Shown here: positions 36,370-46,786 of the stretch, one piece after another
How positions within the stretch are numbered: the stretch's first letter is position 1
How the letters are laid out: the number at the start of each line of letters is the position of its first letter
DNA from: Ottowia sp.
GTDB taxonomy: Bacteria; Pseudomonadota; Gammaproteobacteria; Burkholderiales; Burkholderiaceae_C
Length of the DNA stretch: 64,000 bases
Direction: 5' to 3'
Assembly: GCF_016703145.1 (NCBI RefSeq)
Contig: NZ_JADJCO010000003.1
Coordinates: forward strand, 983,501-1,047,500
Notes under the pieces: generated by a model
Databases searched by the model: none
Seen by the model: the letters and a program-made list of their open reading frames with translations, nothing else
Told to the model about the DNA's origin: nothing
Made by a program: the position numbers and the translations under genes

Positions 36370-37401
36370 TCAGCCGCGGCGGTATTCGTGCGGCGCCTTG
36401 CCGGTCCAGCGCACGAAGGCGTGCCGGAAGTTGGCCGAGTCGCTGTAGCCCAGGCGGCTGGCGATCTCCTCGGTGGTCATGCGGGTCTTGCGCAGGTATT
36501 CGATGGCCAGCGTGCGGCGTACCTCCGCCAGGATCTCCCGGTACGACGTGCCCTGCGCCTCCAGCTTGCGGCGCAGGGTGCGCGGCTCCAGCGCCAGCGT
36601 CTGGGCCATGGTGTCGATGCGGGGAAAGCGCCAGGGCATCTGCTCGACCAGCGTGCGCCGCACCGTGGAGGCGATGCCCCCTGAATGGGGCAGCTCGGCC
36701 AGGAACTGCCCGCACAGCTCGCGCGCCATGCCGTGCGTGGCCGCGTCGGGCAGCCTCGGCTGGCGCTGGTGCCATTCGGCGCCGATGCGCAGTTCGTTGA
36801 AGGGCTGGTCGAACCGCACCGGGCAGCCCAGCACTTGGCCGTAGGCCGGCGCGTGGTCGGGCGCGGCATAGGCCGCGCGCACCTCCTCGAAGCTGAACGA
36901 CGGGCCGAACAGGTCGCGGCTGAGCGACAGGTGCGCGGAAAAGGTGAACTCCAGCGCGAAGCGGTGCAGCGGGTCGGCCGAGTCGGGCGTGAGCAGCGCG
37001 TCGTAGCGAAAGCTCTCGACGCCCTGCTCGATCACGTGGGTGATATCCGCCACCGGGCCCATGGCGCGGTTGTACTTCACCGCGAACTCCATCGCCTCGG
37101 CCTGCGTCGTGCTGCTCAGCAGCGCATAGCCGTAGAGGCCGTAGGCCGTCAGGCGCATGTGCGCGCCCGCGCGCAGCGCCACGGCGGGGTCCCGCGCCAG
37201 CCGGAGGGCGTTGCGGAAGACGGTGGCGATCTGCCGGTAGGACACGCGCGTTTCCGGTGCGCGCAGCGCCGACGCATCCAGTCCGCTGTGGGCCAGCGTC
37301 TGCGCCGGCGCCACGCCGTCCTCGGCCAGCACGGCGGCGACGGCCGCGATCCGCTGCGGGGTGTGGATACACGGCTCGACGTCGGGCGGGGGGCGGCGCA
37401 T
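36370..37401 (-). CDS. AraC-family regulator (AraC_binding_2/OruR-like)
   Basis: A 343-residue regulator. The N-terminal part (about 20-200) has the arabinose-binding-like domain of the OruR/AgmR group, and the C-terminal two helix-turn-helix motifs (about 240-340) end in SRLGYSDSANFRHAFVRWTGKAPHEYR. It is transcribed away from the acyl-CoA and storage-lipid cluster starting at 37816 and is the nearest regulator to it, so it is the leading candidate for controlling that cluster. Confidence 0.88.
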   Translation of the reverse strand: MRRPPPDVEPCIHTPQRIAAVAAVLAEDGVAPAQTLAHSGLDASALRAPETRVSYRQIATVFRNALRLARDPAVALRAGAHMRLTAYGLYGYALLSSTTQAEAMEFAVKYNRAMGPVADITHVIEQGVESFRYDALLTPDSADPLHRFALEFTFSAHLSLSRDLFGPSFSFEEVRAAYAAPDHAPAYGQVLGCPVRFDQPFNELRIGAEWHQRQPRLPDAATHGMARELCGQFLAELPHSGGIASTVRRTLVEQMPWRFPRIDTMAQTLALEPRTLRRKLEAQGTSYREILAEVRRTLAIEYLRKTRMTTEEIASRLGYSDSANFRHAFVRWTGKAPHEYRRG

Positions 37402-37630
37402 GGGGCTGTCGGGTTCTTCAGGCCGCGATGCTAGCAGTGCCGCAGGCGGCGCCGGCCACGCAGAATCGCCAAGAGGACAGATGTCACTGCGTGTTTACCC
37501 CCATGCGATGGTGTCCCGAATTCACTGGCAACCGGTCAAAATCCACCTTCTGCTGGGAAGGCGACTGAGATAGATTGTCAGACCGTCTGCGGCATCGACG
37601 AAAACAACGCCCAGCGGCAGGAGACAAGCC

Positions 37631-37795
37631 TTGAAACAAGAAGACAGTCTGACGCGGTTGGCGGCGCCCCTGGGCCTGCCGGCGCTCCCGTGCGAGACCG
37701 TTTGCCTTGAAGGGCGCAAGTGCCCCGTTCTCCTGTCCTCCCCCGACGCGCTGCGCGCCACGCGCCGCCCGATCACTTTCGACATCGCGCACTGA
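37631..37795 (+). CDS. Candidate 54-residue small ORF with TTG start
   Basis: The 414-base gap 37402-37815 holds this ORF. A CAGGAGA ribosome-site-like sequence lies six bases before a TTG, and the frame runs to TGA at 37795, 20 bases before the hydroxyacyl-CoA dehydrogenase. The third codon positions are almost all G or C, as in real genes here. The product (LKQEDSLTRLAAPLGLPALP ... PITFDIAH) has three cysteines and no recognised family. It could be a small gene, a leader peptide or the tail of a deleted gene. Confidence 0.3.
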   Translation: MKQEDSLTRLAAPLGLPALPCETVCLEGRKCPVLLSSPDALRATRRPITFDIAH

Positions 37796-37815
37796 AAGCG
37801 CAGGAGACCCGAACC

Positions 37816-38793
37816 ATGTCCCAGTCCTCGCAGCAGGCGGCCATTCTGGACCGCTACCACAACACCTGCATCATCGGCGCCGGTGTGATCGGCGCCTCAT
37901 GGGCGGCGCTGTTCCTGGCCCATGGGCTGAACGTGGTCATCAACGATCCCAATCCGGAGATCGAGGCCGTGGTCAAGGACTACCTGGCCAAGGCCGCGCC
38001 CTCGCTGCGCCAGCTCGGCCTGCCGCACGAAGGGCTGGAGAAGAACCTGAGCTTCGAGCCCGACCTGGAGCGCGCCGTGGCCGGCGCCGATCTGGTGCAG
38101 GAAAACGGTCCCGAGCGCACCGAATGGAAGCAGGATCTCTGGGCGCGCATCGAAAAGGCCGTGCCCAAGCACGCGCTGCTGCTGTCGTCCAGCTCCGCGC
38201 GTCCCGCCACGCTGCAGGCCAAGAAAATGCAGGACGCCAGCCGCCTGCTGGTGGGCCACCCGTTCAACCCGCCCCACCTGATCCCGCTGGTCGAGGTGGT
38301 GCCTGGCGAACAGACCGACCCGCGGGCCACCGAGGACAGCGTGGCCTTCTACACCGCGCTGGGCAAGGTGGCGCGCGTCATCAGGAAGGAAGTCGGCGGC
38401 TTCGTCGTCAACCGCCTGCAGCGGGCGATCTTCCGCGAGGCGTGCTACCTCGTGCAGGAAGGCGTGGTCACCATCGATGAGCTGGACGACTGCGTCACCA
38501 ACTCCGTCGGGCTGCGCTGGGCCGTCAACGGACCGTTCAGCTCTTTCCACATGGGCGGCGGGCCGACCGGCCTGAGGGGCTACTTCAAGCAATTCGGCCA
38601 CGGCATGAAGTCGAGTTGGGCCAACCATTCGCCCGTCGAATACACCGACGAGCTCGCGCAGCTCATCATCGACCAGGGCGACACGGCCTACGCCAACACG
38701 CCGATGGAGCAGATGGAGCGCCAGCGCGACGACACGCAGATCGCGCTGCTGCACGCCAAATCGGCCGTGTCGTTCTCCGACAAGAAGGCTTGA
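37816..38793 (+). CDS. 3-hydroxyacyl-CoA dehydrogenase family protein
   Basis: A 325-residue NAD-dependent dehydrogenase of the 3-hydroxyacyl-CoA/L-carnitine dehydrogenase type. The Rossmann motif GAGVIGASWAALFLAHG (about 21-37) binds NAD, SSSSARPATLQ and GHPFNPPHLIPLVEVVPG carry the substrate and catalytic residues, and the C-terminal domain follows. It lacks an enoyl-CoA hydratase domain. AGGAGACCC precedes the ATG. It is the first long gene of a 15-gene co-oriented block and would oxidise a hydroxyacyl thioester, or a hydroxylated acid such as carnitine or gulonate. Confidence 0.88.
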   Translation: MSQSSQQAAILDRYHNTCIIGAGVIGASWAALFLAHGLNVVINDPNPEIEAVVKDYLAKAAPSLRQLGLPHEGLEKNLSFEPDLERAVAGADLVQENGPERTEWKQDLWARIEKAVPKHALLLSSSSARPATLQAKKMQDASRLLVGHPFNPPHLIPLVEVVPGEQTDPRATEDSVAFYTALGKVARVIRKEVGGFVVNRLQRAIFREACYLVQEGVVTIDELDDCVTNSVGLRWAVNGPFSSFHMGGGPTGLRGYFKQFGHGMKSSWANHSPVEYTDELAQLIIDQGDTAYANTPMEQMERQRDDTQIALLHAKSAVSFSDKKA

Positions 38794-38886
38794 GAAGGTG
38801 GGTGGTTCTCTGAACGGAAAACGCGCGTTGGCGACGGCGGGTGTCTCCAGTGCCCGAAAAAACAAAGAGAAACCAGAGACACGCGC

Positions 38887-40089
38887 ATGAGCAGGATGTT
38901 CGAAGGCCTGAAGGTCATCGATTGCGGCAGCTTCATCGCCGCACCGCTGGCGGCCACGTTGCTGGGTGATTTCGGCGCCGACGTCATCAAGGTCGAGCCG
39001 CCGGGTGCCGGCGATCCCTACCGCCACGTCCACAAGATGCCGGGGATGCCGCAATCCGAGCAGGCCTACAACTGGCTGCTGGACAACCGCGGCAAGCGCG
39101 GCTTGGCGCTGGATCTTGGCAAGGCCGAGGGCCAGGCCGTGCTGCACAAGCTGGCGGCCGGGGCCGACGTGTTCATCACCAACTACCCGCTGGCGGTGCG
39201 CGGAAAGCTGGGGCTCGATACCGAGCGCATCTGCGCCCTGAACGAGCGGCTGATCTACGCCTCCTTCACCGGCTATGGCGAGACCGGCGGCGAGGTCAAC
39301 AAGCCCGGCTTCGATCTCACCGCGTACTGGGCGCGCTCGGGGCTGATGGACATGGTGCGCACCGATGCGGGCGCACCACCGGCGCGTGCCGTCACCGGCA
39401 TGGGCGACCACCCGTCCGGCAATTCGCTGTTCGCGGCCATCCTGCTGGCGCTGTACCAACGCGAGCGCACCGGCCGCGGCGCGCAGGTGGGGTCTTCGCT
39501 GCTGGCCAACGGCCTGTGGTCCAACGGCGTGATGGCGCAGGCGGCTCTGTGCGGTGCCACCTTCACGCCGCGGCCGCCGCGCGAGAAACTGCTCAACGCG
39601 CTGAGCGCGTACTACCGCTGCGGGGATGGGCGCTGGCTGGTGTTGGTCATCGTGAACGAGGCGCGCGATTGGCCGGCCTTCGCCAAATGCATGGACCACG
39701 CCGAACTGGTCGACGACCCGCGCTTTGCCACGCAGGCCGATCGTTTCCGCCGCTCGGCCGAATTGATCGCCATCTTCGATGCCGCCTTCGCCACGCGCGA
39801 CCGCGAGGACTGGCGCCAGCGGCTCGATGAAGCCGGCGTGGTGTTCGAGTGCGTGGCCGAAATGGCCGACCTCCCGAAGGACCGGCAGATGCTTGATGCG
39901 GGCGTGCTGGTGCCCTTCGAGGACGACGCCACGCTGACCATCGACAGCCCGCTCTATGTGGCGGGGATCGAGAAATCCAAGCCGCGCAAGCCGCCGGCGC
40001 TCGGCGAGCACAGCGATGCGATCCTGCGCGAAGCCGGCTACGACGACTCGGCCATCGCGCAGTTGCGCGAAGCCAGGATCGTCGCCTGA
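38887..40089 (+). CDS. CaiB/BaiF family (class III) CoA transferase
   Basis: A 400-residue class III CoA transferase. LKVIDCGSFIAAPLAATLLGDFGADVIKVEPPGAGDPYR at the start and LDNRGKRGLALDLGKAEGQ are the family signatures; the catalytic aspartate is expected in the KPGFDLTAYW region (about 140-146). It moves CoA between carboxylic acids without free CoA and would activate or recycle the substrate of the surrounding acyl-CoA pathway. The substrate is unknown. Confidence 0.9.
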   Translation: MSRMFEGLKVIDCGSFIAAPLAATLLGDFGADVIKVEPPGAGDPYRHVHKMPGMPQSEQAYNWLLDNRGKRGLALDLGKAEGQAVLHKLAAGADVFITNYPLAVRGKLGLDTERICALNERLIYASFTGYGETGGEVNKPGFDLTAYWARSGLMDMVRTDAGAPPARAVTGMGDHPSGNSLFAAILLALYQRERTGRGAQVGSSLLANGLWSNGVMAQAALCGATFTPRPPREKLLNALSAYYRCGDGRWLVLVIVNEARDWPAFAKCMDHAELVDDPRFATQADRFRRSAELIAIFDAAFATRDREDWRQRLDEAGVVFECVAEMADLPKDRQMLDAGVLVPFEDDATLTIDSPLYVAGIEKSKPRKPPALGEHSDAILREAGYDDSAIAQLREARIVA

Positions 40090-40120
40090 CCTTTTGTTTC
40101 CTTCTCCTTCACTCGACACC

Positions 40121-41035
<915 letters not shown>

Positions 41036-41056
41036 CCATTGCAAGGAGAGCGAACC

Positions 41057-42269
41057 ATGGATCTGAGTTTCACGCCCGAGGAGGAGGCCTTCCGTGCCGA
41101 GGTGCGAGCCTTCCTGGCCGAGAAGTACCCCAAGCGCCTGGCCGACAAGGTGCGCCAGGGCAAGCGCTTGACCAAGGCCGACCAGGAGGAATGGCACGCC
41201 ATCCTCAACGCGCGCGGCTGGCTGGCCAACCACTGGCCGAAGGAGTACGGCGGCACCGGCTGGACGCCGGGGCAATCCTTCATCTTCGACACCGAGTGCG
41301 CCCTCGCCGCGACGCCCCGCATCGTCCCGTTCGGGCTGTCGATGCTCGGCCCGGTGCTGATCAAGTTCGGCACCGAAGAGCAGAAGGCGCGCTGGCTGCC
41401 GCGCATCCTCGACGGCTCCGACTGGTGGTCGCAGGGCTATTCCGAACCTGGTTCCGGATCCGACCTGGCTTCCGTCAAGACGACCGCCGTCCGCGGCATC
41501 GACGCTCAGGGCGACCACTACATCGTCAACGGCCAGAAGACCTGGACCACCCTGGGCCAGCACGGCAACATGATCTTCTGCCTGGTGCGCACCGATCCCA
41601 AGGCCAAGAAGCAGGAGGGCATCAGCTTTCTGCTGGTGGACATGAAGGCGCCCGGCGTCGAAGTGCGTCCCATCGTGACGCTGGACGGTGACCGCGAGGT
41701 CAACGAAGTGTTCTTCACCGACGTGCGCGTGCCCGCCGAAAACCTGGTGGGCCAGGAGCACAGGGGCTGGACCTGTGCCAAGTACCTGCTGACCTACGAG
41801 CGCACCAACATCGCGGGCATCGGCGGCTCGATGGCCGCGCTGGGCCGGCTGAAGCAGGTTGCGGCGAAGCAGCGCAAGAACGGCCGCCCGTTGGCCGAGG
41901 ATCCGGCCTTCGCCGCCCGACTGGCGCGGGTGGAGATCGAGTTGGAAAACATGAAGACCACCAACCTGCGCGTCATCGCGGCCGTGGAAGGCGGCGGCGT
42001 GCCCGGGCGCGGAGAGCTCGATGCTGAAGATCCGCGGCACGCAGATCCAGCAGGAACTGTCGTCGCTCTATCGGCGCGCCATGGGGCCCTATGCGCTGCC
42101 CTTCATCGAGGCGGCGCTGGAGGACGAGCACTACGACGCCCCAGCCGTTGGCCCGGCTGGCGCCGCCTATGCAGCCGCCAAATATTTCAACATGCGCAAA
42201 ACCTCGATCTACGGCGGCTCCAACGAGATTCAGCGCAACATCATCTCCAAGATGATTCTGGGACTTTGA
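41057..42269 (+). pseudogene. Acyl-CoA dehydrogenase with single-base frameshift (large type)
   Basis: From MDLSFTPEEEAFRAEVRAFL the protein follows the FadE-type acyl-CoA dehydrogenase fold in frame for about 315 residues (SEPGSGSDLASV flavin/substrate motif; YERTNIAGIGGSM). One surplus G in the GGG run 42005-42007 shifts the frame. The correct continuation, ESSMLKIRGTQIQQ to NEIQRNIISKMILGL, ends at 42269. Restored length is about 403 residues. FAD-dependent desaturation of an acyl-CoA is the expected reaction, probably as a heterodimer with the next gene. Confidence 0.87.
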
Positions 42270-42283
42270 GCGGGGGAACAGGC

Positions 42284-43417
42284 ATGAATTTCGAACACAC
42301 CGAAGACCGGCGCATGCTGGCCGACTCGCTCGGCCGCTTCCTGCGCGAGCAATACGCCTTCGAGGCACGCAACAAGATCGCGCAGTCGGCCGAGGGCTAC
42401 AGCCCCGAGCGCTGGAAACAGATTGCCGAGTTGGGCACGCTCGGCGCCTTGTTCAGCGAAGCCGATGGCGGCTATGGCGGCAGTGGCTTCGACATCGCCG
42501 TCGTCTTCGAGCAGTTAGGCCGTGCGCTGTCCGTCGAGCCCGTTCTTGGCGCTTTGATCGTCGGACGCGCCATCGCTTCGGCCGGCAGCCCGGCGCAGCG
42601 CGAGCGGCTGGGCGACATCATCGAGGGCGGCTGCATCGCCGCGCTGGCGCATGGCGAGCCTGATTCCTTCTACGAGCTGGCGCGGGTTTCGACGCGGGCG
42701 CAGAAAAAGGGCGACGGCTGGGTGCTTGACGGAGCCAAGGCCATCGTGGCGCAGGCTGAAGCGGCCGATCTGCTGCTGGTGAGCGCGCGCACGGCGGGCG
42801 ATGTCACCGACGAGGCCGGCATCGCGCTGTTTCTCGTGCCGACCAAAACCGCTGGCGTCTCGCTGCGCGGCTATCCGGTGATCGATGGCGGCCGTGCCGC
42901 CGAGGTCACGCTGCAGGGCGTGACGCTGGGCGCCGATGCGCTGCTCGGCGCGGAAGGCGAAGGCTTCGCGGTGCTGGAGCGTGCCATCGACGCAGGGCTC
43001 GTGGCGCTGGTGGCCGAAGCCGTGGGCGCGATGGACGTGGCCAAGGAGGCGACGCTGGAATACCTGCGCACGCGCAAGCAGTTCGGCGTGCCCATCGGCA
43101 GCTTCCAGGCGCTGCAGCATCGCATGGCCGACATGCTGCTGGAGGTGGAGCAGGCGCGCTCGGCCCTCATCAACGCCGCGGCTGCGCTGGACGATGAGGA
43201 CCGGATCCGGCGCGAGCGGGCGCTGTCGGCGGCCAAGTACACTATCGGCCGCATCGGCACGCTGGTGGCCGAGGAGTCGATCCAATTGCACGGTGGCATC
43301 GGCATGACCTGGGAGCTGCCTCTGTCGCACTACGCCAAGCGATTGGTCATGATCGATCACCAGTTCGGGGACGACGACCATCACCTCGCGCGCTACATTG
43401 CATTGGGCCGGGTCTGA
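42284..43417 (+). CDS. Acyl-CoA dehydrogenase, second subunit type
   Basis: A 377-residue acyl-CoA dehydrogenase. Domain order is N-terminal helical, middle beta (DEAGIALFLVPTKTAGVSLRGYP) and C-terminal helical (LRTRKQFGVPIGSFQALQHRMADML; ESIQLHGGIGMTWELPLSHYAKR). The ATG at 42284 starts MNFEHTEDRRMLADSL. A tandem pair of divergent acyl-CoA dehydrogenases is typical of alpha2beta2 enzymes acting on bulky acyl-CoAs such as steroid side chains or cyclic acids, so the pair may act on a non-standard acyl-CoA. Confidence 0.9.
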   Translation: MNFEHTEDRRMLADSLGRFLREQYAFEARNKIAQSAEGYSPERWKQIAELGTLGALFSEADGGYGGSGFDIAVVFEQLGRALSVEPVLGALIVGRAIASAGSPAQRERLGDIIEGGCIAALAHGEPDSFYELARVSTRAQKKGDGWVLDGAKAIVAQAEAADLLLVSARTAGDVTDEAGIALFLVPTKTAGVSLRGYPVIDGGRAAEVTLQGVTLGADALLGAEGEGFAVLERAIDAGLVALVAEAVGAMDVAKEATLEYLRTRKQFGVPIGSFQALQHRMADMLLEVEQARSALINAAAALDDEDRIRRERALSAAKYTIGRIGTLVAEESIQLHGGIGMTWELPLSHYAKRLVMIDHQFGDDDHHLARYIALGRV

Positions 43418-43510
43418 AATGACACGAATGGGAGCGGTTCCGCGGACATCGAGGACGCTCACCAGGATTCAGGCTTTCTGCCGTTCATCGTCTTGCTTCA
43501 CACACCTCTC

Positions 43511-44275
43511 ATGAACACCGCCATTCGACCTGATGTCCGTTCACTGGTTTCCGCTGAAGAATGGCAACTGCGGGTGGATCTGGCGGCGTGTTACCGCCTG
43601 GTGGCGCTGTACGGCTGGAGCGACCTCGTCTTCACCCACATCAGCGCGCGCATCCCCGGGCCTGAGCATCACTTCCTCATCAATCCCTATGGGATGCTGT
43701 TCGACGAGATCACGGCTTCCAGCCTGAACAAAGTCGATATGCACTGCAACAAGCTCATCGAGTCCCCTTACCCCGTCAATCCAGCCGGCTTCGTCATCCA
43801 CAGCTGCATTCACGAGGCACGTCCCGATGTGCAGTGCGTGCTGCACACCCATAGTCGCGCCGGCGTGGCCGTCAGCGCTCAGAAATGCGGCGTGCTGCCC
43901 ATCAGCCAGCAGAGCACTTTCGTGCTGGCCTCGCTGGCGTATCACGACTACGAGGGCGTTGCCTTGCGCGACGACGAGAAGCCTCGCCTGCAGCAGGATC
44001 TGGGCGACAAAACGTACCTCGTACTGCGAAGCCATGGCCTGCTCACGGCGAGCAGCACCATCCCCGAGGCTTTCCTGAACATGTACAACTTCGAGAACAC
44101 CTGCCGCATCCAGATCGATGCGCAGGCTGGCGGTGAATTGGTGCACGTCAATCCTGCGATTCTCCAGGGTTTGGCTGCGGTCATGAAGACCGTGACGGCT
44201 GGGCAGGGCGCCGACTTGGCGTGGCCGGCATTGCTGCGCAGGCTGGATCGTACCGATCCCAGCTATAAGCAGTAG
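43511..44275 (+). CDS. Class II aldolase/adducin family protein
   Basis: A 254-residue member of the FucA/araD fold. Metal-site histidines lie in FTHISARIPG, HTHSRAGVAVSAQ and RSHGLLTA. I use the ATG at 43511 rather than an upstream TTG. Class II aldolases cleave or decarboxylate sugar phosphates and beta-hydroxy acids; the cluster context suggests a non-sugar substrate. Confidence 0.88.
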   Translation: MNTAIRPDVRSLVSAEEWQLRVDLAACYRLVALYGWSDLVFTHISARIPGPEHHFLINPYGMLFDEITASSLNKVDMHCNKLIESPYPVNPAGFVIHSCIHEARPDVQCVLHTHSRAGVAVSAQKCGVLPISQQSTFVLASLAYHDYEGVALRDDEKPRLQQDLGDKTYLVLRSHGLLTASSTIPEAFLNMYNFENTCRIQIDAQAGGELVHVNPAILQGLAAVMKTVTAGQGADLAWPALLRRLDRTDPSYKQ

Positions 44276-44360
44276 CCCTGCTTGATATGTAGGGCGGTGA
44301 CGTTGACAATGGCGGCGGTTGCGCAACCACAGACAAGACAAAAATGACGGAGACAACTTG

Positions 44361-45197
44361 ATGGTCACGCGGCAAAAAGCCCGAGAGGCAGTTCGTATCG
44401 GCGGCAAGGAGATTGGCCGTGTACTCATCACAGGCGCTTCGGCCGGCATCGGTGCCGAGTTGGCACGCGAGTTCGCCCGGCATGGCCATCGGCTGACGCT
44501 GGTTGCGCGGCGGCGCGAGGCGCTCGCCGCATTGGCCGCCGAACTGGAGCGCGAGCACCAGGTGGATGTGCAGGTCATTGCGCAGGATCTGGCCAAGCCG
44601 GGAGGGCCGGCGGCGGCGGTGAAGGCGGCGCAAGCCGGTGGCGAGGAGATCGGCATCCTGGTTAACAACGCCGGCGTCATCGACGTGGGGCGTTTCGCCG
44701 ATGCCCAGCCCGAGAAGCTGATCGGGCTGGTCGACCTTAACGTGCGCACCATGACCGAGATGACCAGCCGGCTGCTGCCAGGCATGGTGGCGCGGGGCGT
44801 CGGGCGGGTGCTTAATGTGTCTTCGCTCTCGGCGTTCCAGCCGGTGCCGACGATGGCTGCCTACGCGGCCAGCAAGGCCTACGTGCTGTCGCTGACCGAG
44901 GCGCTGTCGGAAGAGCTGCGCGGCACGGGGGTCAAGGTCACGGCGCTGTGCCCTGGATTCACCGAGACGCCCATGATCTCCGAGATCCAGGCTGGCTCGG
45001 CCGCCGTGCGCGGTCTCCCCAAGCAATTCCTCTCCGATCCGAGCGATGTCGCGGCACAGGGCTACCGCGCCCTGATGTCGGGACAGACCGTGGTGGTGCC
45101 CGGGCTGCCAAACCAACTCACGGCCGCATGGGCCCAGGTGACGCCGCGCTGGGTGACACGCTACATTGCGGGCGTTGCGACTCGGCGGACGGTGTAG
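44361..45197 (+). CDS. SDR-family NAD(P)-dependent oxidoreductase
   Basis: A 278-residue short-chain dehydrogenase. The cofactor motif TGASAGIGAELAREFARHG is at about residues 24-42, NNAGVIDVG follows, and the active-site YAASK is preceded by SSLSAF. The closest layout is that of DltE-like reductases of the YqjQ type. I use the ATG at 44361, since the frame upstream lacks a ribosome site. It should interconvert a ketone and an alcohol. Confidence 0.87.
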   Translation: MVTRQKAREAVRIGGKEIGRVLITGASAGIGAELAREFARHGHRLTLVARRREALAALAAELEREHQVDVQVIAQDLAKPGGPAAAVKAAQAGGEEIGILVNNAGVIDVGRFADAQPEKLIGLVDLNVRTMTEMTSRLLPGMVARGVGRVLNVSSLSAFQPVPTMAAYAASKAYVLSLTEALSEELRGTGVKVTALCPGFTETPMISEIQAGSAAVRGLPKQFLSDPSDVAAQGYRALMSGQTVVVPGLPNQLTAAWAQVTPRWVTRYIAGVATRRTV

Positions 45198-45265
45198 CTT
45201 TGTCGTGATGCGTTTCCGTTTCCGCCGCCACGCCCATTAACCCACGATCCTTGAAAGGATTTGAG

Positions 45266-45691
45266 ATGGCATCTTCGTTGTTTCCTGATCCGCTGCAGAT
45301 GTGGCGCGATGCCGTGACCAAGCTAGAGAACGACGCCAATACCTTGGCTGCGGGAAGCATGAAGTCGCCGGAAGTCGCCCGCTCGCTGCAGCAGGCCTCG
45401 GCCGTCACGATGGGCATGCAGCAAGTGTTCGAGAAAATGGTCGAGGCCTACCTGCGCCGCTCCAACCTGCCCAGCCGCAAAGAGTTGCTTGAGGTGATGG
45501 AGTCGCTGCAGCGCATCGAGGAGAAGATCGATCGGCTGCTGCCCCAAGACACTTCCGTGCCCAAGCCCGCACGGACACGCCGGCCTCAGAGCGCTGTGGC
45601 GCCGTCTCAAGACGTCCCGCCTCCGGCTCCGGCAACCGCTGCCGCCAAGCCTGCGGCCACGAAGTCCACCAAGCGCCGCAGCAAGACCTGA
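45266..45691 (+). CDS. phaE: PhaE-like/phasin-like PHA synthase partner with basic tail
   Basis: A 141-residue protein. The helical N-terminal part (DPLQMWRDAVTKLENDANTL) and NLPSRKELLEVMESLQRIEEKIDRL at about 73-97 resemble the conserved C-terminal region of PhaE subunits and many phasins. From about residue 100 the sequence is a disordered Pro/Ala/Lys tail ending KRRSKT. The start has GAAAGGATTTGAG before the ATG. PhaC follows after three bases, which supports a class III PhaE role, though PhaE is normally far longer. A phasin-like activator is the alternative. Confidence 0.65.
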   Translation: MASSLFPDPLQMWRDAVTKLENDANTLAAGSMKSPEVARSLQQASAVTMGMQQVFEKMVEAYLRRSNLPSRKELLEVMESLQRIEEKIDRLLPQDTSVPKPARTRRPQSAVAPSQDVPPPAPATAAAKPAATKSTKRRSKT

Positions 45692-45694
45692 GCG

Positions 45695-46786
45695 ATGGCC
45701 ACAAAAGCAACTACCCCCCCACAGGCCGATCCGGCCCTCACCGAACGTTTGCGCCAGGAGGTCGAACGTGCCGTGCAGCGCGGTCTCAAGGGCATGGAAC
45801 TGCTCGGCGCGCCGCCGCCTGCCGTCGGCCGCACGCCCAAGACCATGCTGCACCGGCGCGGCACGCTGGAATTGGTGCACTACCATGCCATGGCGGACGA
45901 GGTCTACCGCATACCGCTGCTGATCGTCATGGCGCCCACCAACAAGGGCTACATCCTTGATCTGACGCCGGGGCAGAGCCTGATCGAGTTCCTGCTCAAG
46001 CGCGGCTACGACGTCTACATGATCGACTGGAACCCGCCGACGATGAGCGAGCGCGACCTGAAGCTCGAGAACTACACACTGGACTTCATTCCCGATTGCA
46101 TCCGCCGTGTGCAGCAGGATTCGGGCGAAACAGACGTCAACTTGGTGGGCTACTGCGCTGGCGGGATGCTGTCGGTGATCTACCAATCGCTGCACCCCGA
46201 TGGGCCGGTGAAGAATTTGGCCTGCTTCACCACGCCCATCGACTACTCGAAGATGGAGTTGTTCCGGGCGATGTCGAGCGAGAAAGCGTTTGACCTTGAT
46301 GCGTTCGTCGAAAAGAACGGCGTGATACCGGCCGATGTCGTCGCCAGCGGTTTCGAGGCTTTGCGGCCAGCCAGCCGAATAGCGGGTCAAGTCAAACTCT
46401 GGGACAACCTCTGGAACGACCAGTTCGTCAAGGGGTACCGGATGATGGAGCGCTGGGGCAACGAAACGCTGCCGCTGCCGGGCGGCTACTTCAAGCAGAC
46501 GACCAAGGATCTGCTGCGCGACAATGCCCTGTACGAGGGTACATTGCGCATCGGTGGGCAACTGGTCGAACTGGAGAAAATCACTGTGCCGCTGCTGCAC
46601 GTGGTCGCGCAGTACGACCACATCGTTCCGCCGGATTGCGCGAAGCCGCTGGTGGAGCGTGTCGGCTCGACCGACAAGGAGGAGGTCGTCCTGCCGGGCG
46701 GCCATGTCAGCATTGCCGCGGGCGCGAACGCTGTCAAACGCATGTGGCCGAAACTTGACGCCTGGCTGGAGGGGCGCTCGCTATGA
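45695..46786 (+). CDS. phaC: Poly(3-hydroxyalkanoate) synthase, class III type
   Basis: A 363-residue PHA synthase that polymerises hydroxyacyl-CoA into storage polyester. The lipase-box-like VGYCAGG gives the nucleophile Cys154, with Asp308 (VAQYDHIVPP) and His337 (LPGGHVSIAAG) completing the triad. Length and a short N-terminus match class III (about 350-370), not class I/II (about 560-590). It is flanked by the PhaE-like gene upstream and a GNAT gene whose ATG overlaps its stop. Burkholderiales generally use class I PhaC, so this is probably a second, acquired synthase. Confidence 0.92.
   Translation: MATKATTPPQADPALTERLRQEVERAVQRGLKGMELLGAPPPAVGRTPKTMLHRRGTLELVHYHAMADEVYRIPLLIVMAPTNKGYILDLTPGQSLIEFLLKRGYDVYMIDWNPPTMSERDLKLENYTLDFIPDCIRRVQQDSGETDVNLVGYCAGGMLSVIYQSLHPDGPVKNLACFTTPIDYSKMELFRAMSSEKAFDLDAFVEKNGVIPADVVASGFEALRPASRIAGQVKLWDNLWNDQFVKGYRMMERWGNETLPLPGGYFKQTTKDLLRDNALYEGTLRIGGQLVELEKITVPLLHVVAQYDHIVPPDCAKPLVERVGSTDKEEVVLPGGHVSIAAGANAVKRMWPKLDAWLEGRSL

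Noticed and set aside
37515..37590. Possible end of an IS21-type element upstream of the lipid cluster
   Set aside because: The TGTCCCGAATTCACTGGC and GGTCAAAATCCACC stretches recall such ends, but there is no matching second end, no transposase and no target duplication.
41039..43417. A 792-residue fusion of two acyl-CoA dehydrogenases
   Set aside because: It is an artefact of the extra G at 42005-42007, which throws the first gene into the frame of the second. The true C-terminus of the first enzyme is in the other frame, and the second gene has its own start at 42284.
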